From: Conoideocrella luteorostrata
Lineage: Eukaryota; Ascomycota; Sordariomycetes; Hypocreales; Clavicipitaceae
Direction: 5' to 3'
NCBI GenBank assembly: GCA_032433595.1
Contig: JASWJB010000174.1
Location: 1-64,000, forward strand
Length of the DNA: 64,000 nt
The notes under the pieces were generated by a model. That model made no database searches. It saw only the letters and a list, made by a program, of their open reading frames with translations, and was not told the origin of the DNA. Position numbers and translations under genes: made by a program. This document shows positions 47,867 through 59,115 of this stretch, piece by piece (position 1 is the stretch's first letter; each line of letters opens with the position of its first letter).

Positions 47867-48332
47867 TTTCGTGGAGTAATACTTTGGACTTTGTTCATGA
47901 TGTGTTAGCTAGAAAGATGTTGCGGTTTGTGTCAACGGTTGCGCATCATTCACAGTCGGGGTGTGGTCGTCCCGTCTTACAATACTTCCTACTGTTCTCC
48001 TACGAAGTGGAACACAAAAGGAACTTTTTATCTTCGCCCCCAATTAATTAATTACTCCCCGCATTGTCGATCTCCACAATAACTACTCCGTACCGCACGG
48101 TCCATCCTCACATGGCAGCTAAAGACCACAACTGCGTGTCCCTGACAGCAGCGGGATCTGATCTTGTCGTGGACCCGGCAAAGCCGACCAGTGGCATCGG
48201 ATCAAGGCGGCTGAATGAAAGGCCAAGACATGAGCAGCGGGTGGCATGCGAAGTTCGCCCCTCCCGACGTTGCCGATGTCCATCCGATCTTGTCACGCTT
48301 CATAGCTTCATCTGCTTCGCCTACTTGCTGCC
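47867..48332. promoter_or_regulatory. Divergent promoter region, MFS pseudogene / Zn2Cys6 regulator
   Basis: A 466-bp region between divergent starts, with one exact TACTCCGTA at 48084. The pairing of regulator and transporter suggests common control. Frames here are short and not protein-like. Confidence 0.5.
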
Positions 48333-50278
48333 ATGAACGATCAGAGCTTGCATCGGCGTCGCAGGACTCCACTGGCTTGCATAACTTGGTAGACCATGTG
48401 CCCTGTCCCAGCCATGCTGTAAAGATGATTCGCAGCATACAACATTGCTAATACCATATTTTGCCAGTCGGAGAAGAAAGACCAAATGCGACGGCGTACG
48501 TCCGCGGTGTCGGCATTGCACGTCTCGCTGCGTTCCATGCGCATGGCCGAGTCCCATCATAGAGCCGATGGTGCATTCAGAGGACAATGGTTCTGAAAAG
48601 ACGTACAGTTCATTGCCATTGACATCAGGCGATTTGATATCTTCAGTCAGACTGCCCGAGCGTAAGGTAATGCAGGCTTGTCTCGACGTCTTCTTCGGGA
48701 GGCACCTTTCCAACACGTTCTGCTGCTTTTTATATCGCCCAGACTTGGAAAGCCATTTTGCCGACACACCCTTCCTCTCAATATCCATTATATGTCTGTG
48801 CGCGAGATATTTTACGGATAGTCAAGCAAGTGATTATTTTGGGCTGTCTACAGGAGAAGAAGTATGTCGACTGTACCGTCCCCTAGCCAGATCGTTGGCA
48901 CGGGCAACCTCGGACGAGCCAAGCGGTGAGTGATTCCCCCTCCTTCCGGATATTCCTCCAATATTTACCATTGCCAATGTAAATAGTACCAAATATTCAA
49001 GGCACTCTAGTCCTGGCTTTCTCGGAATTCTTGGACAATGAAGGATCAAGCCATTGGATGTATGCCGGCACTGCCATCAGAATGGCTCAGATCATGAGGT
49101 TGAACAAGGAGTATCACCAGAGCCATTCTCTCAGGGATCAAGAAATACGCCGCCGAACATTTTGGGCTTGCGTTTTTATCGACAAATTATTGGCTTACTT
49201 CCTCACGAAACCATATGCCATATTTGGACCCAATGTTGCCACGTCCCTTCCTGGAACGGATGCGTCACTCGTGTACGAGGAGCCCACTAGAGGCTTGACT
49301 CTGGAGTCCATCGGATCTTTTACCGGGTTTCCTTCCGAGATAGGCATTTTGTCGTATCTGATTAAAACCATCTGGCACTGGGGCGACATTGCAGACTTGA
49401 ATGCTTGTAATTATCGGTTCACGGACAAAACGGTCCCAACGGTCCCTACCAGTGATTTTAGTCAACGACACGAGGAGATGAAACTCTGGGCCTTTTCATT
49501 ACCCCCAAGTCTGCAATGGTCTCAACGCAATTACTCTAACCATTCTAGCCTGGGACAGGGGAAGGAATTCATCGCCATGCACCTCTTGATCCGAAGCTCC
49601 TTTTGCATAGCGCATCAGTCATACTTGCCCCAGCTTGACGGCTCCTCGATTCTCGTCGACATAGCCGATCCAGCAGGGTGGTCTCTTTTGCACAGAGAGC
49701 CTGAGCTTGTGGACATGTGCGTTAGAAACGCCTTCGAAACTGCTGCAATAGCAACAAGCCTGGTGGAAGCAGGTGTCGACCCCTGTGCGGATCTAGAGTC
49801 CGTCTGGGTTGCGGCATCTCTCTTCATCGTGTCTAATACACTTCTTTGGGTACAGTTCTCCAACGACCCGCAGTATGGCAACCCTGAACACGTCAACGAA
49901 GCCGAGAAGTCGTTTGATACAATCCTACAAATCATGTCATCTTGGGAAGCCCACTGGCCCGCGGCCAGCCAGTGGAGGCACACACTGCGGGCTATGCGCG
50001 CCATGTATCGAGCAGCGTATCTTGGAGAAGTCGATGAAGCGTTGGTGGATGATGTCGCAGTGCCATCCTCCGGCAGTGACAAATCCAAGTTTCGTCCACG
50101 GCCGGGTGATGGCTTCATCTCCTTACATGCGATTCCCACCTTGTCGGAATCACTGCGTTTCTTGGCCAGCGATACATCTGTAGAACCAAAGAGGCTTCAG
50201 ACTGTGTGGATGCAGTTTGCTACGGGATGGCCTCATGATTTTGCCAACGGAAACTCGGATGGAGTCTTACAGAGCTAA
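48333..50278 (+). CDS. Zn2Cys6 transcription factor with fungal middle homology domain
   Basis: Three exons: 48333..48388, 48468..48925 and 48987..50278; phases agree, 601 aa. Exon 1 (MNDQSLHRRRRTPLACIT) joins CRRRKTKCDGVRPRCRHC to make a complete zinc cluster only through this splice (TG + T gives Cys). The donor GTAGAC is weak but the phase and motif fit. The exon 2-3 junction gives VPNIQGTLVLAFSEF, followed by SSHWMYAGTAIRMAQIMRLN and RRRTFWACVFIDKLLA, the hallmarks of the fungal-specific transcription factor domain. It is probably the local regulator of the surrounding transporter, reductase, hydrolase and oxidase genes; this is inference from position. DNA binding is nuclear. Confidence 0.87.
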
Positions 50279-50609
50279 TGCGAAAGTGTCGTTAGCAAAC
50301 ATGTATGTAGCGTTAGTTTGTGCGGGGATCCGACGGTAGTCGGCTCATCCGACGGCTGGGGTAGCATGTTGGATACGAAGGTGGTGTAGAGAGAATGCCC
50401 GCATCGGAGCATCTCGAAGTTGAAGTAGCCGCTTCAACGACATTAGGAAAATCAACTTAATTTTTTTTAAAATAAAAATATATATATATAAAGGAGATTT
50501 ATGTTTTTCGCCAAATCAACTCTTTATCATACATGAGTACGCGCATCTGGTATCTACGACAACACCACGGAGCATCTAGATTCAACTAAAACTTTCACAT
50601 TTATCAGCC
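50279..50609. promoter_or_regulatory. Intergenic region, regulator 3' flank and hydrolase promoter
   Basis: AT-rich run at about 50460-50495 including TATATATATAAA, about 120 bp before the hydrolase start, possibly its TATA region. No gene. Confidence 0.5.
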
Positions 50610-51919
50610 ATGGCAACCAACGCAGACAACTTGTCTTCGAGACAAAAGCAACCACAATATCCAAACCCAATTCACCCTATGTTTATGGATCGCCTCGACT
50701 CAGACTTCGTAGAGTATTACAACCAGTATATTGCAATCAAGCCCGCCACCCACGGGGTCACCATCCAAGACATTCGCGCTGCCCCAAAGAAATACGCGTC
50801 TCCGTGGTACCGCGATTTTACCTACGAGCCGTTTGTCAACGATATTCAGATTACGTCTGACGACGGCCACAAATTCACCGCCAGGATTTATGCTCCCGAT
50901 TCACGGACGTCACGGTTTGGATCTGGCCCATACCCTGTGCATATTAACTTCCACGGTACGTTTCGAAATCATCGCAGAAACGCGCAAGTGAGGATACATA
51001 CTAATGGTCAGTAGGCGGTGGCTATGCGCTGGGTGACTTGACGGGTGATGCGGAGCTCTGTATGCTGGTGCGAAACAGAGTTGGTATTACCGTCATTGAT
51101 GTGGACTATCGCTTGACTCCAGGTACGTTCACGGAAGCGATCTCACGTTGTGAAAAAGTATGCTGACGTGAGAGACCAGAGCACACTTTTCTTCGAGGCC
51201 ATGACGATTGCTGGGCCGCTATCCGCTGGGTATGGTGACAACTCCGACTGGAGAGTCGTACACACACGCAACGTGAGCTGACTATCGACAGGTGCATGCC
51301 CAAGCAGCAGAACTGAATGTTTGCAAAAATTCAATCTCCATAGGAGGCATTTCAGCAGGTGGCCATATCAGCGCTGTAAGTCAGCAGCTCGCGCGAGATG
51401 CAAAGCTTGACCTGAAACTAGGTATGGGCATTTTCCAAAACTTGGCCTCCCAAGCCTCTGACTAACGTGACTGCCCTCGAACAAGCCATCCTGGCAGTTC
51501 CCGCTACAACCTCCCACCTCGGCTTAGAAAAAGCCTCTGATTCGCCTTTCCCATCCTTCACGGAGAATGAAGTCGCTCCATGCCTGGACTGGGCCCGTAT
51601 GAAGTTCTTCATGGATCATGCGCAACCAACCAGCGAAGCAGCGAGGGCCGAGCTCGAGAAACGTCCGCAGTTTTTCAGCTCCCCCATCGATGGTGATGTT
51701 CGCGGTGTTTGCGACACATTCATCGCCACGGCTGAGCGAGACCCTTTGCGAGATGAGGGCGAAGCGTATGGACAGAAGCTGATCCAGGCGGGTGTGAGGG
51801 TCGCCATGAGGCGATACACGGGCGTGCCTCACCCATTTATGCATATGCTGGTTGTGAAGAAGGCGCAGATGTACATGGATGATGTTTGTAGCGAGTTGCG
51901 AAGAGCACACAATGCTTAG
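50610..51919 (+). CDS. Alpha/beta hydrolase (HSL/arylacetamide deacetylase type)
   Basis: Five exons: 50610..50955, 51015..51122, 51180..51229, 51292..51421 and 51486..51919; phases agree, 355 aa. The oxyanion motif HGGG (residues 115-118) is completed across intron 1. The nucleophile is S189 in GGISAGG, with D297 in ERDP and H327 in GVPHPF as the likely acid and base. DYRLTPEH and DDCWAAIRW are family marks. No signal peptide is seen, so it is likely cytosolic. It would hydrolyse a small ester or amide; the substrate is unknown. Intron 1 uses TAG two codons after an alternative CAG, chosen because only TAG gives HGGGYALGD. It is surrounded by a regulator and an amino-acid oxidase. Confidence 0.88.
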
Positions 51920-52051
51920 ACGCCGAAATGGGCGTGCAATCTACATATGAAACACAATTAGTACCATTTCCAACCCCAAATCTCTGCTACACGGTCACAA
52001 GGAAAGTATCATTATTCGGTTATCTTAACCCCTCCCAAATTTCTTCAACAC

Positions 52052-53397
52052 TCATAACTTCGAAGTAGCATTGGACAGCCTCGTCAGCAAAGGCTGTGCC
52101 AACGCTACAATGTCATTTGCCACGCCCCAACTGATCTCGTACCCACGACCGCCAGCACCATATGCGTGAATCACAGAACAGCGTGCCTGGCCGCCCGGAC
52201 GCTGGGGAATAATCTTGTCTTCGGTCTCCAGCCTCATGCCGCCGTGCCGTGTTGGTCGTCTACCGACGACATCTGCTATAACCGTAACATCACCCACGGC
52301 CTTGGTCTGACCTGCAGTGCCACCTCCATCTCTGCGAGCAAGAGGCTCTAATCTTAGCCCATTCGCTAGCAACTTGTCGCGCGTAGCTGGGCACGGTGTG
52401 GATCGCCAATCTCCGGGCTCTTTGGTGCCACCGACGATGGTCCCCCCTTTGAGGAATCGCGGGATCAGAAAGCTCCAGGTTCCATCACGGTGCTGCCTCG
52501 TAACTGTCTTGGTCACATCCAGATCCGTCACGACGGTTTGTCCTATACACATGCAATATCTGTTAGTTTTGCTCTGCAGCTTCCCGCCAGAAAAAAAAAC
52601 CCCCCCAGCACTTCGCAGCTGGAAAGAAGGGAAGAGGCGCCTAACCTCTAGTAGGGAAACATTTCGAATCTCCTCCAATCCCCGTCCCGCTCGCATTTAT
52701 CACAAATGCCACGTTTTCCGCGAGACTAAAAGCCTCCCACTCGCTCTTGAGATCCATCTTAAGCGTCTTGCCGCCGCCAAGCAGGAACCTACGCAATAGC
52801 GCCTCGCAGTACACGGGTGTGTTGATGCAGAATGTGTCGTATTCGTAGCCCAGCGCAACCCCAGCCGGCAGCTCCGACGCCTGGAGCTTCCTGTATCCTG
52901 ACAGCCCGGTTTCCTGCTCGAAGCTACTTGCATCCTGCTGGCTGTACCCCTGGTCCGGGGCCTCGAGGTACTCCACGCCTGTAGTTCTGGTTATCCCGGA
53001 GGACGGCTCTGCCGACGCTTGGCGATCAAATTCCGCGACTGTGTGTTTCAACCATGCTGCCTCTCGTTGCAGCTGTGGTGTGGTAGCTGGGATGGGCCGT
53101 ACATGCGCTCCTGCCCACATGGACGCATAGTCTGGCGAGTGCTGCAGAGGAGCGCCGGGGATGGCGGCCGGCCATTCCTTGGCGACGAGCAGGATCTGCG
53201 GCGTGCTGGGCTTTGATGGGCCATGATATTGTTTTAGGTTTTCCTGCAGCTTGATGGCGGTGGAAAGGCCGATTACACCGGCGCTGGTTGTGTTGTATAA
53301 AATTAGCTTTCTTGATGTTGCTTTGGTGTACGTTGTGATGTGTGCGTATGTGGTTGCTAGCGTACCCTATGATGACTATGGTGGTGTTGCGAGACAT
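52052..53397 (-). CDS. D-amino-acid oxidase, peroxisomal (SKL)
   Basis: Three exons on the minus strand: 53397..53366, 53283..52646 and 52542..52052; phases agree, 386 aa. The FAD-binding Rossmann motif VIIGAGVIGLSTAIKLQ is assembled across intron 1. MWAGAHVRP follows near residue 65 as in D-amino-acid oxidases. The C-terminal signature HAYGAGGRGYEISWGVAND corresponds to the conserved flavin-binding end of the family. The last residues are SKL, a type 1 peroxisomal signal, which fits H2O2 production. Known reaction: oxidative deamination of D-amino acids to keto acid, ammonia and H2O2. The gene is convergent with the hydrolase (131 bp between them) and runs in the same direction as the Dal5-like transporter upstream. 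D-aspartate oxidase is the main alternative. Confidence 0.92.
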
Positions 53398-53850
53398 CTC
53401 TTGAGTTCTAGTGCTGACTGAGCGGCATATCACCAAAGAATTTGAGAGCCGTATGAGATGTAAACGTGAAGTGGACGAGGAACAGGAAATCTTTAGGAGA
53501 TTAGTTGATCTTGTTTAGGCGTTCGGTTCTTAAGTGAGGCTGTTGAGGTTGCATAAAGTTCCGAAGTCGGCCCCACTACTTTGACTGCAGCTCGGATATC
53601 CCGAGTTGCCCTTCATTCTCGATGCTAGGCATCATTTATATTTACAGAACACATTCGAGTTTGCATAGAAATTTTGGGAAAAGAAAAAAAAAAAAAGGTC
53701 CGAGTGGACAAAAGGTCTGCATTCGCGAGTGCGTCATACGATTTGACCAAAAATAGGTTAATACATTACTAACCCACTACAAGATCTCCCGGAACAAGAT
53801 TCGTCAACCATTTCACTCATTAACTTGGCCTTTGCACTCAATTCACGCCT
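53398..53850. promoter_or_regulatory. Intergenic region upstream of D-amino-acid oxidase
   Basis: Promoter of the oxidase and 3' flank of the transporter. It contains an A run at about 53683-53697. No gene is seen. Confidence 0.5.
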
Positions 53851-55627
53851 TCAAGGCTTCCACTTAAACCCAGGGTGTTTCCAATCCAAATCCTCAATTT
53901 CCTTTTGCGTCAAGCCCTGCAGCTCGCCATCCACATCCCTCCCGCTACGCCTGTTGTTATCCCACACCATCCAGAAATGCGTCAAGACGCCGACAATAAA
54001 GATCATGCTTGCGGCGGCCAGGTTCACGCCGTTCCCGATGTGGTAATCCGGCGCGTCCCATGGCAAGAAGATCCAGCTGCTGATTAGGCCGCCCGTGTTG
54101 CCCATCATGACGGTGAAGCCGATCGCCGCACTGCGGGCCGTGTCGCTGACAACATTGGCCGAGACCTGCGCGTTGCACATGGCGCCGTTGGTAAAGGTCG
54201 ACATGGCGATGAGGAATGTCGCGGCGTAGCGGACGGATGAGGATCCCGACCCGAGGAACATGCAGTATCCGACCATGACGAGGGGCGCCGAGAGAATGAT
54301 GAAGATCTGTCGCTTGTCCATCCGCCAGCTCATGAGGGGGAACGGGATCATGAAGACGGCCCCGAGGAGGTAGGGCGGCGCGGTGAGAAGCTGCTGCCGG
54401 ATGATGGACTCGTTTTTGTAGATGGACTTGACGATGGTGGGGAGGAAGAAGGCGAAGCTCTGGACGGTGATGTTGTTGAGCAGGAAGATGAAGGACGTGC
54501 TCAGCGTGATTGGGCTGAATATGCCTCGCACGAGCTTCTTGGTGTCGATCTTGTCCAGGACCGCCATCTGGCCGACACGTTCGGACTTGACACGAGCCAC
54601 AGCCAGCTCCTTTTCGGCTTCTGACAGCCACCAAGCAGTCTCGGGTCGATCAGTAAGTGTCAGCAGAGCAATCACGCCCAGGCCGATTGTGATGATGCCT
54701 TCAATCGCGAAAATCATGCGCCACCTGTGCAGGCCGGCGAAACTGTCGAGCTTCAAGATGGCAGAGGCAAGCAGGCCGCCAAAGGCCCCCGCAAGCGGCG
54801 CCGTGATAATGTACAGCGCGAGCCGGAACGCGAGCTCAGATCGGCGGTACCATCTGGAGAGATAGTACGCGCAGCCTGGCAACATGCCGGCCTCGAACAC
54901 GCCCAGCAGGAACCTGACGCCCGCCATCTGGGCGTAGTTGTGGACGTAGGCCGTGACGAGGGACGTGATTCCGAATAAGATGGCTGCTAGTGGGAGAAAC
55001 CATCCTGGCCCCATGTACTTGCAGAGTAGATTAGAGGGAATCTCGAATATCACGTATGAGACGTAGAAAATAGATATGATTTCGTTGTAGTTGTACCCAG
55101 TAAAGTTGAGATCGGCTTCCAGGCCGGCGATGCGGGCATTGCCTGTTGAAGTGTATCAGCTTTAATGGCTGCAGTGTTTTTTTTTTTTCTTCTGTTTAAC
55201 ACACGGGGGTAGAAAATTTAAACCGCTCGGATCAGTTCACTACAAGAACATACGCACCCAAATTAGTCCGATCAATGAAGCAGAATAGGTACAGAATTGC
55301 TACTGTAGGCACGACATAGAAGTCGATCTTAAGTCTCAGCCTGCTTTCGGCGGCGCGGTCAAAGTGAACCAGAGGCTCGCCATATCTAGTCACAATGTCA
55401 GACCAGCACATCAAAGGGTTGATCAGTGAAGAAATGCCTGCGAGACCGGTCTCTACAAGGCAGTCTACCGTGCCCCATTACCTATTAGTTACAGCCTGTC
55501 CACGCTCAGCCGCCTGGTCCGGCTTCTCCGGGACATCAAGTCGGTCGCTCCTTGTGCCCTGGCTGCCGTCTCCCAAATTCTTTGACTCCATTTGAACCAC
55601 GCCGTGCCCGTCCTTCTCATTCGACAT
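53851..55627 (-). CDS. Dal5-like MFS transporter (anion:cation symporter family)
   Basis: Three exons on the minus strand: 55627..55482, 55385..55258 and 55142..53851; phases agree, 521 aa. The start MSNEKDGHGVVQM begins a hydrophilic N-terminus. YGEPLVHFD, RLRLKIDFYVVPTVAILYLF, CFIDRTNLGNARIAGLEADL, GVFEAGMLPGCAYYLSRWYRRSE and GGLISSWIFLPWDAPDYHIGNG mark the Dal5/Tna1 family, with about 12 membrane spans. Members import carboxylates such as allantoate, nicotinate, ureidosuccinate or dipeptides. Its position beside a D-amino-acid oxidase suggests import of a nitrogenous substrate; this is inference. Unlike the homologue at 46-48 kb it has no internal stop. It ends KHPGFKWKP as usual for the family. 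Confidence 0.9.
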
Positions 55628-57869
55628 GCTGCCGGAAAGAGTGTATCGTTGATAACAGCAACGAGAGGGCCGAGCCAACTGGGCCGAGAGACGTGCCCAA
55701 GGACAGGAGACGAAAAGGGAAAAATGCAACAAGGCCCTAAAGCAGCAAGATGAAATGCTTTAGTGTGTTGGTGGCAAAGGTCAACGATATAAGATGCGCA
55801 ACTGCAATGATAAGGGAGGGTGAACACAAGGATATATATATGAATGCCGGCCCGGCTCCCTCGCTAGTACCTGCTTCCGTTTTATAGCAGGGGGACGGAG
55901 TGCTGGCTGACGGCTAGTTATCAGGATGCAGCAGCACGACAGCGCATGCCGCGAGAGCTGATATGGGAGAGTGGGATTTTAACAGTGGGGAGGCCAGGTA
56001 GCGGCAGCAGCAACCTGGGCAGAAACGCAAGCGGGCTGCCCTACCGTTGAAAACCATCCGGTCTGGCGCATTGGATGCGACCACGCGCGTCTCAAAGCCC
56101 CCAAATCATAAGGCGATTAAATCCAGGGGCGTGCAGAAGAACTTGGCGCTACCAATGCTCTTTGAGATGGACGCCGTCGCCAAACAGGCCTAGAAGCCTA
56201 TAAAGTGCGAGCTAAACTGGTACCACGCGGGGAATTAGCGTCTCCGCTGAATTAACTGCCATTCTAAGGAGTTGACAGGCCAGTTGACGTTTGACCCAGA
56301 CAGACGAACAATGCGGGGAGGGGGGCCCAACGGCCACACTTCTACGCGATATTGAGTCTCATCGGGACCCGAAGCTGGCTTCCGATGGCTGTTCGCTTCT
56401 CCATCTGCAGAGGTGGCGTGTTTATCATCCCAGCAATGCTCTGTATGTAGAGTGGCAATGGGATAAGCCGATAATGTTTGGCAGTGGCTAAAGCATTCGG
56501 GAGACGCTGAATGGCTGGTTATGCGAGACTACCGAAAGACCAAGCTCTACGGAGTACGGAGTACAGAGTGGTGAACAGGTATCCAGGTACGTTGAGCCGG
56601 CGAATTTTGGATTAGTCTACATGTTACTATAGAACTCATCTGGAAACGTTGCAGATTACACTTTGTGTTCACCGTGTCACCAGGAAATATAAGACTTCGC
56701 TCAGCGCGTCTTGTCCAAGTGGACGTTGCCGCATTGCTCTCTACGCTGGTTCTTTTGACTGTGGAGCCATGACTGTAGATTGGTTGGCATGCAGACACGA
56801 CAGACAGCATGCAACCCTGATTACAGAAACACGCCGAGCGGGATTCCGGGTTAGTCCCACGCTGCAACCCATTAGTTAGTGAGTGAGGTACTCCGTATTC
56901 TTGCCGTGTATGTATCATACCACACGGCGTGCGCGGAAATACATACACTAATTCAGCCAGCCGGATCCTGTCAGCTCGCTCAGCGGTCGAAATGTGCCGG
57001 GAGCTGACGCCTCCCAGCAGGTAAATCGGAAGCCCGTCGGTATTTTGACTCGGGAGATGCGGTTCCCCAGGTTTTTTTTCGCCTTGACATCCTGGCACCC
57101 CATTCACCATAATCCAGTGACTATGGGTCTTGCTGCGGGGATCTTCTTGTCCCACGTCATCTCCGGTGGATGTATAACGGAGCAGTTGCAGAGAAATATG
57201 CAGATTGATTTGGAGACGTCACTCCTCAAATTTTGTTCTTTGCAACGATCACCAGATCTCCCGAGGCATCTCACCACTATACCCATCAGCCGGCTCAGCA
57301 CAAACTTAGCTTGGAGCAGCATAGGCTTAACTTGTAGCAATAAAAAATAAGAAACGGGGATATAATTTTGTGTGCTTGAGTTTCGTGTCGTTGCTCATAG
57401 ATAGGTATTGCGTATGAATGGGTGCCTCGGCCAAGGTACAGCCAAACTGTGCATGCGTGGGTATAAGTAGATTTGCCTCGCCCGCCTTCCACATACGACC
57501 ACAGCCGCCAGCAGACATCAGGATCCCGTCAAGCCCTTCCACGAAGTGTAAAGGCCTCACAAAGTGGAGGTGTGGGCTTCTACAAACGGAGGCTGTGGCC
57601 TTCGTTTTTGGCGGTCAACCAACCTAGATCTGGTGTGGGAGGGTTACGGTGGCCGCCTTTTATGAAGTGCCTGAAGTGCAGTTTCACAAAGGCTAGAAAT
57701 CGCTGGTGTGATTGGTTATGACTGTGCCTAGCCGCAGCTGAGTGGCCACGAAAGTACATGATCTTTCAGCTCCCACCTACTATTCTCCCTGTCATTACCT
57801 CTCAACACAACTTCACAGCATAAAACAGGCCATCCGCCAAGCGACCCCCATTTCAATTGTGTGTCCCTC
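55628..57869. other. Gene-poor region (2.2 kb)
   Basis: Promoter of the Dal5-like transporter on the left; the rest holds only short frames with no recognisable domain. It carries three exact 9-mer copies (56548, 56555 overlapping, and 56887). Nothing else could be supported. Confidence 0.5.
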
Positions 57870-58217
57870 ATGGCAGATCTACGAAAGTCTGAGCGAAAAC
57901 GCTCTGAGGAGCCATCCTGGACCAGCCAAACATCCAAAAGGCTGAAGCGTGCCGATGATGCCGCCCAAGATAGCCCTCCACCGCAGAGGATTAAGTCCAC
58001 TGCGGTGCGCGAGATCTCTAACTTTCTACCAGCTTTTGGGGATGGTCTTTCAAAGGTTTGGCCTACGCCTCGTGCTTTACAGGAGCTTGATCGACGAAAT
58101 AAGGCAAAACTTGCTACGCGATCGTCGGCTGGTGGTGGTGCGATTCTGACGGATCTTGCACGATTCGTTAGGCGTGGCGGTCCAGACCTTCGCCATCTGA
58201 GAGCACTGGGTTTGTAA
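57870..58217 (+). CDS. Hypothetical protein, 115 aa
   Basis: Intronless frame starting MADLRKSERKRSEEPS and ending DLRHLRALGL. It is not recognised as a known enzyme. The basic N-terminus (SKRLKRADD near residues 26-34) looks like a nuclear signal. STAVREISNFLPAFGDGLSKVW, shown here only as its core EISNFLPAFGD, and ALQELDRRNKAKLA are helical. The C-terminal RFVRRGGPDLRHLR resembles a motif of small uncharacterised Hypocrealean proteins, from memory and not checked. It is convergent with the next gene (259 bp apart). Composition is protein-like and codon use is normal. Confidence 0.55.
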   Translation: MADLRKSERKRSEEPSWTSQTSKRLKRADDAAQDSPPPQRIKSTAVREISNFLPAFGDGLSKVWPTPRALQELDRRNKAKLATRSSAGGGAILTDLARFVRRGGPDLRHLRALGL

Positions 58218-58476
58218 CGATTCATCAGTCGCTAGTATTTACTGACGCCTGCTTAGTATACCGAACCAAAGCTCGCTGCAAAAATGAGCTCCCATCGTTC
58301 GTTAGCATACTCTAGAATGTGCATTAACGTTACAAAAGTTAAACCAGCAATCGCCATCACTTCATATATGTGCAGACAGCTGGGCAAATTTGAATGCGAG
58401 TAGTAAATATCAACGTTGAGGGCCAGATTGAACAAGAATATATCCCATCCAAATAGCAATAAGTCTACTATACAAG

Positions 58477-59115
58477 TTACGGCCAATCTAGAGCGCCATC
58501 TGTGTCTGGCCGACGCACACGAAAGCTGGCCGTTTGAACCGCCTGAACCGCCACAACATCTCTTGACATTGCACTTTCGTGCCGCTCAGAAAGTGGTTTC
58601 CGCAGAAGTTCTTCCTTACTGCCTCGAAACCATGGCTTGATACACAACCCTTCGTCAAGCCCAACTTCATACGTCGTCCCATCGTGCAGTCCGCGTGTGT
58701 GGAACCATTTCCAGACTACTGGCCTTTTGGACTCAATCTCCCCATTTGCTTCATTTGGGGCATCATCCGCAAATACAAGCGCTTCGCCACGGGTAAACAT
58801 TTCTTCCGTAGTGTGTTTTTGTTTAGGATAAAGGGTCAAGAAGATTTCCTCGTTTTCCGGACAAAGAATAATCGGGCTGTTGTCATGACATACATTAATG
58901 GTATTGCGCTTAGCGAATTCCCCTGTGTGAATGTCACGGAAAGTCAAGCCTCCTTGCCTAAACATTGTTCCATCAGTGAGTTTCGACGCTGTGATCGGGA
59001 AGGTGATGGGCGAGTCATGATGAAGAAGAACGTGAAGAGTGATTATGAATGGCTCGGTAGAGCTCAAGTCAAACACGTTTGCCGAGGTCGAAAGCTGAAC
59101 TTTGACAGAAGGCAT
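58477..59115 (-). CDS. Uncharacterised fungal protein, 212 aa
   Basis: Single frame starting MPSVKVQLSTSANVFDL. I do not recognise a domain. The first 60 residues have alternating hydrophobic pattern typical of beta strands (FIITLHVLLHHDSPITFPI). Later motifs are EEIFLTLYPKQ, WKWFHTRGLHDGTTYEVGL and KPWFRGSKEELL. There is no signal peptide or membrane span. Beta-sandwich folding is a guess. It faces the 115-aa gene. Length and composition suggest a real gene. Confidence 0.6.
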   Translation of the reverse strand: MPSVKVQLSTSANVFDLSSTEPFIITLHVLLHHDSPITFPITASKLTDGTMFRQGGLTFRDIHTGEFAKRNTINVCHDNSPIILCPENEEIFLTLYPKQKHTTEEMFTRGEALVFADDAPNEANGEIESKRPVVWKWFHTRGLHDGTTYEVGLDEGLCIKPWFRGSKEELLRKPLSERHESAMSRDVVAVQAVQTASFRVRRPDTDGALDWP

